Source: Lachnospiraceae bacterium
GTDB taxonomy: Bacteria; Bacillota; Clostridia; Lachnospirales; Lachnospiraceae
Assembly (NCBI GenBank): GCA_016284315.1
Contig: JAEEOO010000020.1
Coordinates: 1 to 52,327, forward strand
DNA: 52,327 bases
Reading direction: 5' to 3'
The notes under the pieces are model-generated. The model worked only from the letters and a program-made list of their open reading frames with translations, did not search any database and had not been told where the DNA came from. The position numbers and the translations under genes were made by a program. Below are positions 1-8,024 of this stretch, piece by piece; within the stretch, counting starts at the first letter, position 1; each line of letters begins with the position of its first letter.

Positions 1-43
1 TGTTGGTTGTGCAAGTTCACTCCCGCATCTTCGAATAAATCAA

Positions 44-116
44 AGCAGAAAAAGGAACTCGAACCCTAGACCCCTTCATTACGAGTGAAGTGCTCTACCG
101 ACTGAGCTATTTCAGC
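44..116 (-). tRNA. tRNA-Thr (anticodon CGT)
   Basis: Read on the minus strand this folds as a 73-nt cloverleaf without encoded CCA: acceptor GCTGAAA, D-stem GCTC/GAGC, anticodon stem CTTCA/TGAAG around loop CTCGTAA, a five-base variable loop and T-loop TTCGAGT. Anticodon CGT reads the Thr codon ACG. Several pairs are imperfect: T3-T70 in the acceptor, T49-T65 in the T-stem, and a G53-T61 wobble where G-C is nearly invariant. It could be a weakly folded but working minor tRNA or a decaying copy. A consensus promoter lies just upstream, which favours expression. Confidence 0.85.
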
Positions 117-130
117 ATCAAACTCTTGTA

Positions 131-159
131 ATTATATATGTAAGAGCTGAAAAATGCAA
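131..159 (-). promoter_or_regulatory. Promoter of the tRNA-Thr gene
   Basis: On the minus strand a -35 TTGCAT (154-159) and a -10 TATAAT (131-136) are separated by exactly 17 bp. The predicted start point lies about 7 nt beyond the -10, a few bases before the tRNA 5' end. Confidence 0.75.
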
Positions 160-182
160 CCGCTTTCATTAATCTTTGGGCT

Positions 183-1091
183 TTATTTATCAAGGTGTAC
201 ATCAAGCTGTGGAAAGGGAATTGTAACCCCATTTTTATCCAGAGTTTTCTTGGTGTTTTCGGTGATGCGGAACTTAGCTGTCCAGTAGTCTTCTTTCTTA
301 ACCCAAAAACGGATATCAAGATTAACGCTGCTCTCTCCAAGGGACTCAACAAATACATCAAATTCCTTATCCTTAAGAACAGCTACGTCCTCTTTGAGCA
401 TATCTCTCAAAACGTCTTTGGCTTTATCAATGTCGGAGTTATATGAGATGCCGACAGAAATATCAAGTCTTCTCTCGGCTTCTTTAGTGACATTGGTTAT
501 AACATTGTTAGCAAGATTTCCGTTGGGAAGAATAATGATCTGATTGTCAAAGGTGCGAAGGGTTGTGTGGAAAATCTTAATCTGAGTAACGGTTCCCTGC
601 TTTCCGCTTCCTGCATCTTCAATGTAATCACCAACATTGAAAGGCTTTAAAAGGAGGATAAGGATACCGCCCACAAGATTGGATAAACTGCCCTGAACAG
701 CAAGGGAAATAGCCACGCCGGCTGAACCGATAATGGCAACGATGCTGGCGGCGTCAATTCCGCACTCAATGGCGATCATCAGAATAAGTAGCACAAAAAG
801 TGCCGCATTGATAAATGAATCGACAAACTGCTTAACACCAACATCCGCTTTAGCCTTACTCATGGCTTTCTTAACAACCTTGCGAATAAGCTTGATAAGC
901 TGAAGTCCAACAATAAACAGAACGATTGCTATGACCATTCTTATACCCATGTTTAAAGCCTTGGGCATAAGCTCTTCAAAATACTTCTTAAAAGTATTGG
1001 CTTTTATAAAATCAACAGCATTAACGGTGTTTGTAACATTATTTGCTGCATTAGCGGCAGTATCCGATTCTGTAAGTAAAATAAAGTGCAT
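183..1091 (-). CDS. MscS-family small-conductance mechanosensitive channel
   Basis: This 302-residue membrane protein should open under membrane tension and release solutes during osmotic downshock. An amphipathic/transmembrane segment near residues 48-70 is followed by a second near 95-110. The typical Gly/Ala-rich pore helix TM3 lies at about 114-148, containing the AGVAISLAVQGSLSNLVGG motif that lines the MscS pore. The beta domain follows, with the family's KPFNVGDYIE turn at about 149-158, and then the mixed alpha/beta C-terminal domain. The length matches the short E. coli MscS type (286 residues). The ATG is preceded by GAGG at six bases. It lies 65 bp downstream of the GlgB-like gene on the same strand, with only a weak 6-bp hairpin (TGATCC/GGATCA) between them, so it may be partly co-transcribed. 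Confidence 0.93.
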   Translation of the reverse strand: MHFILLTESDTAANAANNVTNTVNAVDFIKANTFKKYFEELMPKALNMGIRMVIAIVLFIVGLQLIKLIRKVVKKAMSKAKADVGVKQFVDSFINAALFVLLILMIAIECGIDAASIVAIIGSAGVAISLAVQGSLSNLVGGILILLLKPFNVGDYIEDAGSGKQGTVTQIKIFHTTLRTFDNQIIILPNGNLANNVITNVTKEAERRLDISVGISYNSDIDKAKDVLRDMLKEDVAVLKDKEFDVFVESLGESSVNLDIRFWVKKEDYWTAKFRITENTKKTLDKNGVTIPFPQLDVHLDK

Positions 1092-1156
1092 TTCGTGCCT
1101 CGTACATAATAATTCTAAGATATAAATATTTGTGATCCGGCAGGATCATAAACCCA

Positions 1157-3352
1157 CTACTTCTTAGTCTTTGAAGAAGTTTTTGAACTCTTCTTAATGG
1201 GAGTATTTCTCCTAATTCTTTCTTCGATGACTTTTGCAAGTTCAGTCTCGGTATAAGGAATAAACTTGAGTACTGATAATGACAAAGGTGCAACCTTAAC
1301 GGTTATGGACTGAGCCCTTCCGTCAGCCTGATTGTCAATGGCTCTCTTTATCTGCTGGTTAATGACTCCGCTTCCGCCAAATTCCTTGCTGTCTGTATTA
1401 AGAATCTCCTTATACTTTCCTTCATAAGGAACTCCGGAAACAATACTCTGCTCGATACCTGCAAAGTTAGCAACACAGATAAGCATATCCTCTGGGTCAT
1501 TGGTTTTTCTCACAAATGAAACATAGCAGCCCTGACGGTTAAGATTGCTGAGCCATTCAAAACTCTCGGGATCTTCGTTTGTCATAGATAATGCCGGCTC
1601 ATTTTTATACAGCTTGTTAAGTGCTGCGCAGATCTTGTCTGCCGCACTGTCAAAGCCCTCTGAAATAAGCTTATATCCGGGATGCATATATGAATACGCA
1701 ATTGAAAGTCTAAGGCTTCTGTATCTCTGATCCTCGCTTCCGGGGAAGAGATCAAGAAGGCCTCCGTTCTTTACAAGGAGCTCATCAGTCAAAGGAAGGA
1801 TGAATTTCTCGGCATACGAATATACAAGTTCATCCGTAAGCCTGTCGTGAAGTCCGCCTCTTTCGATGGGATCATGGGAAATATAATCAAAGTATTCCCC
1901 GATAAATCCTTCATTCCATTTATAGTCAAAGCCGATACCGTTGGAATCCTGTGAAACAGTCATTCCGCCGTGAGTTGAGCTGTCTTCTGCCATAACAACA
2001 GCATTTGCCTTAACAGCTTTGGTTGCTTTGATATACTCCTTCAGAAAAGCGATAGCTTCAAGATTCTCGTTATTGCCATAAATATTCGGGATCCAACCTC
2101 CGGCCTGCTTTCCGTAGTCGAGATAAAGCATCTGTGCTACTTTGGAAATACAGATTCCATCTGCATGGAATTCTTTTACCCAATACAAACCATTGGATAA
2201 CAAGAAGCTAATAACTTCAGGTCTGCCATACTGGAAAAGGCATCTCTTTCCATCCGCTGAAAGACCCTGACGAGGATCCCGGTGCTCAAAGAGACAGGTT
2301 CCGTCAAATCCTTCAAGGCTGCTTAGATCCCTTCCAAATCCTGAAGGTGACCATTTGAAAATAACGCCTATCTCAGCACTGTGAAGCGCATCTACGATCA
2401 TTTTGAGATTATTCTTATGTCCGATATTAGGATTTTCCTCAAAGAAATTGGAACTGATTCTCTCCTTAACATCAAACAAAGAACCGGGAGTCATAAGAAC
2501 GCAGGTATATCCCTTATCCTTAACAGCAGTAAGAAGATCTGCGATCTCCTTTTTAAGCTGCTTTATGCTTGAAGAAAAACGGTCGTAGGATACTTCATAA
2601 ATAAGCATCTCCTTACCGGCTTTCTTTTTAGACATAAAGGCTTTATCGGTCCACTTAAAGGAAACATTATCAGAGACAACAGAAACACCATCGGTTATCA
2701 TCTCTGAATAGGGATCATTCTTTTTTAAGATCTTATCGCCTTTAAGTTTGATCTCGTACTGGAATTTTTTATTATCAAGTTCGCCGGGGATAAAGAGCTC
2801 GAATACGCCGTTTTCAAGACGTTTCATCTGATATACTCTTCCGTCCCAGTTGTTGAATTCTCCTACAACGCTGACCCTCATTGCATTGGGAGCCCAAACT
2901 GCAAAGTGACATCCCACTTCACCTTCATGCTCCATGATATGAGCTCCGAAAACATCCTGGGCGTTTAAAAGCTTTCCGGACTTGAATTTATCAATATCTG
3001 CAGCCTTTATGATCCTTGAATGTCTGTAGGGATCACCAAGAAAAGCATTCTCATTAAAAATGCCCTTTCCTTCGTAGGTTACTTTATAAACATAGTTATT
3101 AACGTTTTTCTCCGGCAAAAGAACGGCAAAATAACCGTCCTCGTCAGCAACTTCCATAGGAGTTATCTGAGAAGAACCGTTTGCCGCAACCCATTTTATG
3201 CTTACCGCTTCAGCGCCGGGGAAATATGCCTGAACAAGAGTATTGCTTCCGTGTTTGTGCGGCCCCAAGAGATCCTGAGGGTGATCGCACTCGGAATATA
3301 TGATTTCTTCGATATCTGCCCAGTTCATGAGCTTGTAGAGCTTTTTATTCAT
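1157..3352 (-). CDS. GlgB-like GH13 protein lacking catalytic residues (pseudo-branching enzyme)
   Basis: At 731 residues this has the full length of bacterial 1,4-alpha-glucan branching enzyme (E. coli 728). The CBM48/N-domain is well kept (GCHFAVWAPNAMRVSVVGEF at 147-166), as are GlgB landmarks such as FDGTCLFEHRDPRQG (349-363), WIPNIYGNNENLEAI (420-434) and GFDYKWN (474-480). The active site is not. The region I Asp and His become Lys333 and Gly338 (GVIFKWSPSGF). The region II Arg and nucleophile Asp (RVDAV) become Cys401 and Ser403 (ICISKV). The region IV His-Asp becomes Thr-Asp (LPLTDE, 519-524), and the WGYQ substrate loop is gone. Only the acid/base Glu (MAED, E456) and one Asp (D523) remain. 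The frame is intact with an AAGGAG site 5 nt before ATG, so this is selected protein rather than decay. I infer a non-catalytic glucan-binding or regulatory role; branching activity is unlikely. The C-terminus is a Lys/Ser-rich tail. Confidence 0.88.
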   Translation of the reverse strand: MNKKLYKLMNWADIEEIIYSECDHPQDLLGPHKHGSNTLVQAYFPGAEAVSIKWVAANGSSQITPMEVADEDGYFAVLLPEKNVNNYVYKVTYEGKGIFNENAFLGDPYRHSRIIKAADIDKFKSGKLLNAQDVFGAHIMEHEGEVGCHFAVWAPNAMRVSVVGEFNNWDGRVYQMKRLENGVFELFIPGELDNKKFQYEIKLKGDKILKKNDPYSEMITDGVSVVSDNVSFKWTDKAFMSKKKAGKEMLIYEVSYDRFSSSIKQLKKEIADLLTAVKDKGYTCVLMTPGSLFDVKERISSNFFEENPNIGHKNNLKMIVDALHSAEIGVIFKWSPSGFGRDLSSLEGFDGTCLFEHRDPRQGLSADGKRCLFQYGRPEVISFLLSNGLYWVKEFHADGICISKVAQMLYLDYGKQAGGWIPNIYGNNENLEAIAFLKEYIKATKAVKANAVVMAEDSSTHGGMTVSQDSNGIGFDYKWNEGFIGEYFDYISHDPIERGGLHDRLTDELVYSYAEKFILPLTDELLVKNGGLLDLFPGSEDQRYRSLRLSIAYSYMHPGYKLISEGFDSAADKICAALNKLYKNEPALSMTNEDPESFEWLSNLNRQGCYVSFVRKTNDPEDMLICVANFAGIEQSIVSGVPYEGKYKEILNTDSKEFGGSGVINQQIKRAIDNQADGRAQSITVKVAPLSLSVLKFIPYTETELAKVIEERIRRNTPIKKSSKTSSKTKK

Positions 3353-3405
3353 AAGGACTCCTTCAACATATAGATATCTTCATTTAAAAAATCACTAGAT
3401 ATATT

Positions 3406-3440
3406 TATTTTACCATAAAGTTTAAAAATATGGTAAAATA
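3406..3440. promoter_or_regulatory. Symmetric divergent promoter: 12-bp perfect inverted repeat carrying two extended -10 boxes
   Basis: Arms TATTTTACCATA (3406-3417) and TATGGTAAAATA (3429-3440) are perfect inverted copies 11 bp apart. On the plus strand the right arm holds an extended -10, TGG-TAAAAT (-10 at 3434-3439), and the left arm supplies TACCAT at 17 bp spacing. The minus strand reads identically by symmetry, toward the GlgB-like gene. The two promoters therefore overlap completely and may exclude each other, or the dyad may be an operator. Leaders of roughly 50-65 nt result on each side. Confidence 0.55.
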
Positions 3441-3511
3441 GTTTCTAAATTTGAAGAAAAATTGTTGGAATAATTCAAACAATATATTTAAATCAGTTTC
3501 CGGAGGTTATT

Positions 3512-3796
3512 ATGACAGACGATCAGAAGAAAATGCTTGAGAGAATAAATAAATACGCAGAGGAAGTTCTGGGAGATATTGACCCTCAGAAGACAAGAGT
3601 TTCCGTTCAGCTTGATGCGCTTAAACCAGTTATGGAAGAAATCGCAAAGGAGCAGGGCCGCGATTTGACCGACGTTTTCATCGAATATATGGACCTTGCA
3701 AGTGAGGCGTCCGTTGCATCCGACAATAAGATGCGTGAGGCTCTCAAAGATCTCAACGAAGGCGACGATTCAAATCCGCCTCTTCTCTACAGATAA
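3512..3796 (+). CDS. Small acidic hypothetical protein, divergent from the GlgB-like gene
   Basis: The 94-residue product is soluble, mostly helical by composition, and rich in Asp/Glu/Lys, with no signal peptide, membrane segment or cysteine. I recognise no family. The ATG has a strong GGAGG site seven to eight bases upstream, which with codon usage like its neighbours supports a real gene. It is one of only three plus-strand genes in the window. It shares the symmetric promoter dyad with the GlgB-like gene, so co-regulation or mutual exclusion with that gene is plausible. A terminator follows. No function is proposed. Confidence 0.75.
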   Translation: MTDDQKKMLERINKYAEEVLGDIDPQKTRVSVQLDALKPVMEEIAKEQGRDLTDVFIEYMDLASEASVASDNKMREALKDLNEGDDSNPPLLYR

Positions 3797-3844
3797 TTAA
3801 CTAAGTGATGTTAGTTTTTTCGTCATGTATATTACAGCATCAAA

Positions 3845-3872
3845 AAAACCACGGCATTAATACCGTGGTTTT
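3845..3872. terminator. Bidirectional intrinsic terminator between the 94-residue gene and serA
   Basis: AAAACCACGG (3845-3854) and CCGTGGTTTT (3863-3872) form a 10-bp perfect stem with an 8-nt loop, with A-rich and T-rich flanks, so it can terminate both of the converging genes. Confidence 0.85.
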
Positions 3873-3879
3873 ATATTGC

Positions 3880-5043
3880 TTATTTAATAACTCTGACGCG
3901 GAAGACTCCGTCGACAGCCGCCATTTCTTTGATGACTTCTTCGGAAGCAGCGCTCTCAATGTCGAACATTGTTACAGCGTACTCTCCTTTTGACTTGTTT
4001 ACCATGTCGGAGATATTGATGCCATGCTTACCGAATACTCCGGTAAACTGAGTGATCATGTTTGCGATATTCTTGTGGAATACTGCAACTCTTCCTTCCT
4101 TTACACAAACTCCCATGTCAATTGCAGGATAGTTAACGGAATTCTTGATATTACCGTTCTCAAGGTAATCCATAATCTCCTGGACAGCCATAACTGCACA
4201 GTTGTCTTCGGACTCTTCTGTTGAAGCTCCGAGATGAGGAGTAAGGATAACTCCCTCTTTTCCTGCAGTGGTGGTGTTGGGGAAGTCAGATACATAGCGT
4301 TTAACCTGACCATTCTTAAGAGCCTCAAGCATATCAGCTTCATCAACAAGAAGGTCTCTTGCGTAGTTAAGAACTACAACACCCTTCTTCATCATTGAGA
4401 TTGCCTCGCGGTTGATCATTCCCTTTGTTGAATCAAGAAGAGGAACATGGATGGTGATGTAATCGCAGTTTGCGTAGATATCTTCCACCTTCTCAACATG
4501 CTTTACTTCTCTCTTTAAGCTCCATGCAGCATTTACCGAAAGATAAGGATCATATCCGTATACTCCCATGCCAAGGCTGATAGCGGTATTTGCAACCTTA
4601 ACACCGATTGCTCCAAGACCGATAACGCCAAGCTTCTTGCCTGAGATCTCGGTACCTGCAAAATTCTTCTTTTCCTTCTCTGCAGTCTTTGCAATGTTCT
4701 CATCGGAAGAGTTATCCTTTGCCCACTCGATTCCGCCTACAACATCTCTTGCTGCGAGAAACATACCTGCGATAACAAGTTCCTTAACACCGTTAGCATT
4801 TGCTCCGGGAGTATTAAATACAACGATTCCCTTTTCAGCACACTTATCAAGAGGAATATTGTTTACTCCGGCACCTGCTCTTGCTACTGCAAGAAGGTTA
4901 TCTGAAAGTTCAAGATCATGCATTGCCGCACTTCTTACAAGTACGCCATCTGCCTCTTCAAACTTATCGGTTACGGTGTAATTAGAAGTAAGATTAGATA
5001 ATCCAACCTGTGCGATAGGATTAAGGCAATTGATCTTAAACAT
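3880..5043 (-). CDS. serA: D-3-phosphoglycerate dehydrogenase (phosphoserine pathway)
   Basis: It oxidises 3-phosphoglycerate with NAD+ to 3-phosphohydroxypyruvate, the first step of serine synthesis. The 387-residue protein has the D-2-hydroxyacid dehydrogenase fold: substrate-binding ARAGAGVNN near 54, the NAD-binding GLGAIG near 142-147, the catalytic-Arg motif NYARDLLVDE near 226, and catalytic His in PHLGAST near 268. A C-terminal ACT domain (about 318-387) is probably the serine or effector site; there is no intervening domain as in long SerA forms. It is translated from an ATG that overlaps the serC stop (TAATG), so it is coupled to serC in a two-gene serCA operon. Confidence 0.95.
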   Translation of the reverse strand: MFKINCLNPIAQVGLSNLTSNYTVTDKFEEADGVLVRSAAMHDLELSDNLLAVARAGAGVNNIPLDKCAEKGIVVFNTPGANANGVKELVIAGMFLAARDVVGGIEWAKDNSSDENIAKTAEKEKKNFAGTEISGKKLGVIGLGAIGVKVANTAISLGMGVYGYDPYLSVNAAWSLKREVKHVEKVEDIYANCDYITIHVPLLDSTKGMINREAISMMKKGVVVLNYARDLLVDEADMLEALKNGQVKRYVSDFPNTTTAGKEGVILTPHLGASTEESEDNCAVMAVQEIMDYLENGNIKNSVNYPAIDMGVCVKEGRVAVFHKNIANMITQFTGVFGKHGINISDMVNKSKGEYAVTMFDIESAASEEVIKEMAAVDGVFRVRVIK

Positions 5044-6125
5044 TATGAATTCTCCTTTTCGAACTTATCCATGAACTCAACAAGTTTCTTCACACCCTCA
5101 ATAGGCATTGCATTGTAGATACTTGCTCTCATACCACCAACGGTTCTGTGGCCCTTGAGATTAACGAATCCTGCAGCAGTTGCTTCTTTAACAAACTTTG
5201 CATCAAGTTCTTCGTTTCCTGTAACAAAAGGAACGTTCATAAGTGAACGTGAAGCAGGCTCAACGGTTCCCTTGAACATCTTACTCTGATCAAGGAAGTC
5301 ATAAAGGATCTTAGCCTTCTCTTCATTATGTTTCTTCATAGCCTCAAGTCCGCCCATCTTCTTGAGCCACTTGAACACCTTTCCGCAAATATAAATGGTG
5401 TAGCAGGGAGGTGTATTGTATAAGGAATCATTATCAGCCTGAGTCTTCCACTTCATCATGGTAGGTGTTCCGGGAAGGACATCGTCAGAGATAAGATCCT
5501 CTCTGATGATAGCGATAACGCATCCTGCAGGTCCAACGTTCTTCTGAACGCCACCATAGATAACGCCATACTTGCTTACATCAACAGGCTCTGAAAGGAA
5601 ACATGATGAAACATCGGCAACAAGGATCTTTCCCTTGGTATCGGGAAGAGTCTTGTACTTGGTTCCATAAATAGTGTTGTTCTCGCAGATGTAAACGTAA
5701 TCCATATCATCGGTGATAGGAAGATCTGAACAATCTGGAATATATGAAAATGTCTTGTCTGCTGATGAAGCAAGCTCTACTGCCTCACCGTAAATCTTAG
5801 CTTCCTGGAAAGCTTTCTTAGCCCACTGTCCGGTGATAATATAACCGGCCTTCTTATTCTTCATAAGGTTCATGGGAACCTGTGCGAAGAAAAGCGAAGC
5901 TCCACCCTGAAGGAAAAGTACCTTGTAGTTATCAGGGATGTTCATAAGCTCTCTGAGATCTGCTTCTGCTTCCTTGATAATGGAATCATAAACCTTTGAT
6001 CTGTGGCTCATCTCCATTACCGACTGACCGCTGCCCTGGTAATCGAGCATCTCGGCTGCAGCCTCCTTTAATACCTCCTCGGGAAGCATTGCGGGTCCTG
6101 CTGAAAAGTTAAAAACTCTGGACAT
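5043..6125 (-). CDS. serC: Phosphoserine aminotransferase
   Basis: This PLP enzyme converts 3-phosphohydroxypyruvate and glutamate to phosphoserine and 2-oxoglutarate, the second step of serine synthesis. With the ATG at 6125 (GGAGG ten bases upstream) it has 360 residues, the usual family length. A TTG eight codons earlier would lie between the GGAGG and the upstream leader and is less likely. The N-terminus FNFSAGPAMLP is the SerC signature, and the PLP lysine lies in GGVQKNVGPAG. C-terminal GHRTVGGMRASIYNAM is also typical. The TAA stop overlaps the serA start by one base. A separate phosphoserine phosphatase is not in this window. Confidence 0.96.
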   Translation of the reverse strand: MSRVFNFSAGPAMLPEEVLKEAAAEMLDYQGSGQSVMEMSHRSKVYDSIIKEAEADLRELMNIPDNYKVLFLQGGASLFFAQVPMNLMKNKKAGYIITGQWAKKAFQEAKIYGEAVELASSADKTFSYIPDCSDLPITDDMDYVYICENNTIYGTKYKTLPDTKGKILVADVSSCFLSEPVDVSKYGVIYGGVQKNVGPAGCVIAIIREDLISDDVLPGTPTMMKWKTQADNDSLYNTPPCYTIYICGKVFKWLKKMGGLEAMKKHNEEKAKILYDFLDQSKMFKGTVEPASRSLMNVPFVTGNEELDAKFVKEATAAGFVNLKGHRTVGGMRASIYNAMPIEGVKKLVEFMDKFEKENS

Positions 6126-6231
6126 TTTCAAATATCCTCCTTGCAAATATTTTAGTCCTCACGGACAAAATTACATATTACATACTTGGATACAATCACT
6201 TTAATACTTTAAAGTTCTATAGGTTTAAAAT

Positions 6232-6260
6232 ATAATAACTTTTCTATAATAAAAAATCAA
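6232..6260 (-). promoter_or_regulatory. Promoter of serC-serA
   Basis: On the minus strand -35 TTGATT (6255-6260) and -10 TATTAT (6232-6237) are 17 bp apart. The leader of about 100 nt contains only a small GTCC/GGAC hairpin near 6155-6166; no T-box or other riboswitch core is visible. Confidence 0.6.
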
Positions 6261-6321
6261 GGTATTTAATTACAAAATTAATGAATAAATATACAGAATT
6301 TTGTAAATTTAGTCATAATTA

Positions 6322-8007
6322 TTAATTTTCTCTCTTGGCAAGGTCGTCGCCGTCGAATACTTCGCTGATAGGTGCACCTGCGGGAACCATAGGAAATACC
6401 TTATCATCCTCTGGAATTACGCACTCAACAAGTACAGGCTTTCTTAATTCAATAGCCTTTCTTAAAGTCTCTTCTACTTCTTCAGGCTTTGTGATCTTAA
6501 ACGCAGCACATCCGAGAGCTTCAGCCACCTTGCAATAATCTACAGCATCGTTAAGCACAGTCTGTGAATAACGCTTTCCATAGAAAAGAGTCTGCCACTG
6601 ACGCACCATACCGAGAACTGAGTTGTTGATCACAACTTCAACGATAGGAATATTGTATCTTGAAGCGGTAGCAAGCTCGTTCATGTTCATTCTGAAGCAT
6701 CCGTCACCTGCGATATTTACGCAGACATCATCGGGACGGCCAACCTGTGCACCGATAACAGCTCCAAGTCCGTAACCCATGGTTCCGAGACCGCCGGATG
6801 AAAGGAATGTTCTAGGTTTGGTGTAGTTATAGTACTGAGCTGCCCACATCTGGTGCTGTCCTACATCGGTTGTAATAACAGCATTGCCGTCGGTTACCTT
6901 GTAAAGCTGTTCGATAACATATGGGCATGAAAGCTTTGATCCATCATACTTAAGAGGATACTTAGCCTTAAGCATAGCGATCTTTGCCATCCAATCGGGA
7001 TGTGACTGCTTGGTGATAAGCTTATTAAGATCCTGAAGGGTTGCCTTAAGATCTCCGATAAGGCACGCATCAACTCTGATGTTCTTGTTTACCTCAGCAG
7101 CATCGATATCAATGTGCACGATCTTTGCATTCTCTGCAAATCTCTTGGGATTACCGATAACTCTGTCTGAGAATCTTGCTCCAAGAGCGATCAAAAGGTC
7201 GCACTCAGAAACACCAAGGTTTGAAGTCTTGGTTCCATGCATACCTATCATGCCGGTATATCTGTCTGATTTTCCGTCGTAAGCGCCCTTACCCATAAGG
7301 GTATCGCATACAGGGCAGTCAAGGAGTTCTGAAAGTTCTTTAACTTCTTCTGAAGCCTCAGAAATAATTGCTCCGCCTCCGAGATAGATATAGGGCTTGT
7401 GTGCTTTGCAAAGAAGCTCAGCTACTTCTTCAAGCTCTTTCCGGGTATATTTCTTAACGCGCTCTTTCTCTTTAACAACAGGAACAGGCTCAAACTCTGT
7501 TACTGCTGCGGTAACGTCCTTGGTGATATCTACAAGGACAGGACCGGGTCTGTCTGATGTAGCGATCTTAAATGCCTTACGAAGTGTATCAGCAAGGTCG
7601 TTAATGTTCTTAACGATGAAGCTGTGCTTTGTAATAGGCATAACAACGCCGGCAATATCAACCTCCTGGAATGAATCCTTTCCAAGTGCGGGAAGGTTAA
7701 CGTTAGCTGTAATAGCTACAACGGGAACGGAATCCATATATGCGGTTGCAATACCGGTAACAAGGTTTGTTGCACCGGGTCCTGATGTTGCCATGCAAAC
7801 GCCCACCTTGCCTGTAGCTCTTGCATAACCATCGGCAGCATGGGCAGCGCCCTGCTCGTGGCTGGTAAGGATGTGACGGATCTCGTTGCTGTGTTTGTAT
7901 AATGCGTCGTAGATGTTAAGGATGCTTCCTCCGGGGTAACCGAAGACGGTGTCGACGCCCTGCTCCTTTAAACATTCGATTACGATTTCTGAACCATTTA
8001 ATTGCAT
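6322..8007 (-). CDS. ilvB: Acetolactate synthase large (catalytic) subunit
   Basis: This ThDP/FAD enzyme condenses pyruvate with pyruvate or 2-oxobutyrate, the first common step of Val/Leu and Ile synthesis. At 561 residues it is full length. The ThDP-activating Glu lies in LTSHEQGAAHAADGYARATG (split here around residue 50), and the ThDP/Mg motif runs from GDGCF to NNSVLGMVRQWQ near 425-465. The start has GAGAGG eight bases upstream. It is the last gene of leuB-ilvD-ilvB, 17 bp after ilvD. No ilvN regulatory-subunit gene follows, so the partner must be encoded elsewhere or the enzyme acts alone. No clear terminator was seen before the serC promoter. Confidence 0.95.
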   Translation of the reverse strand: MQLNGSEIVIECLKEQGVDTVFGYPGGSILNIYDALYKHSNEIRHILTSHEQGAAHAADGYARATGKVGVCMATSGPGATNLVTGIATAYMDSVPVVAITANVNLPALGKDSFQEVDIAGVVMPITKHSFIVKNINDLADTLRKAFKIATSDRPGPVLVDITKDVTAAVTEFEPVPVVKEKERVKKYTRKELEEVAELLCKAHKPYIYLGGGAIISEASEEVKELSELLDCPVCDTLMGKGAYDGKSDRYTGMIGMHGTKTSNLGVSECDLLIALGARFSDRVIGNPKRFAENAKIVHIDIDAAEVNKNIRVDACLIGDLKATLQDLNKLITKQSHPDWMAKIAMLKAKYPLKYDGSKLSCPYVIEQLYKVTDGNAVITTDVGQHQMWAAQYYNYTKPRTFLSSGGLGTMGYGLGAVIGAQVGRPDDVCVNIAGDGCFRMNMNELATASRYNIPIVEVVINNSVLGMVRQWQTLFYGKRYSQTVLNDAVDYCKVAEALGCAAFKITKPEEVEETLRKAIELRKPVLVECVIPEDDKVFPMVPAGAPISEVFDGDDLAKREN

Positions 8008-8024
8008 ATCATAAACCTCTCAGA

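Noticed and set aside
1-43. Possible start of a second tRNA at the left edge
   Set aside because: The GCGGGAGTGAACTTGC segment cannot be folded into a D-arm within the 43 bases available.
1-160. tRNA-Thr as an integration (att) site
   Set aside because: No integrase, phage or plasmid gene and no 3'-end direct repeat was seen in the window.
1157-3352. GlgB-like gene as a decaying pseudogene
   Set aside because: The frame is uninterrupted over 731 codons with a good ribosome binding site and conserved non-catalytic motifs, so loss of catalysis looks selected rather than due to decay.
4568-4981. 137-codon plus-strand frame opposite serA
   Set aside because: Shadow of serA; composition and codon use do not look coding.
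6126-6231. T-box or other riboswitch in the serC leader
   Set aside because: No T-box core (AGGGTGG, then GCGG) and the leader is only about 100 nt.
7397-7828. 143-codon plus-strand frame opposite ilvB
   Set aside because: Ser/Thr/Val-rich antisense of a conserved enzyme.
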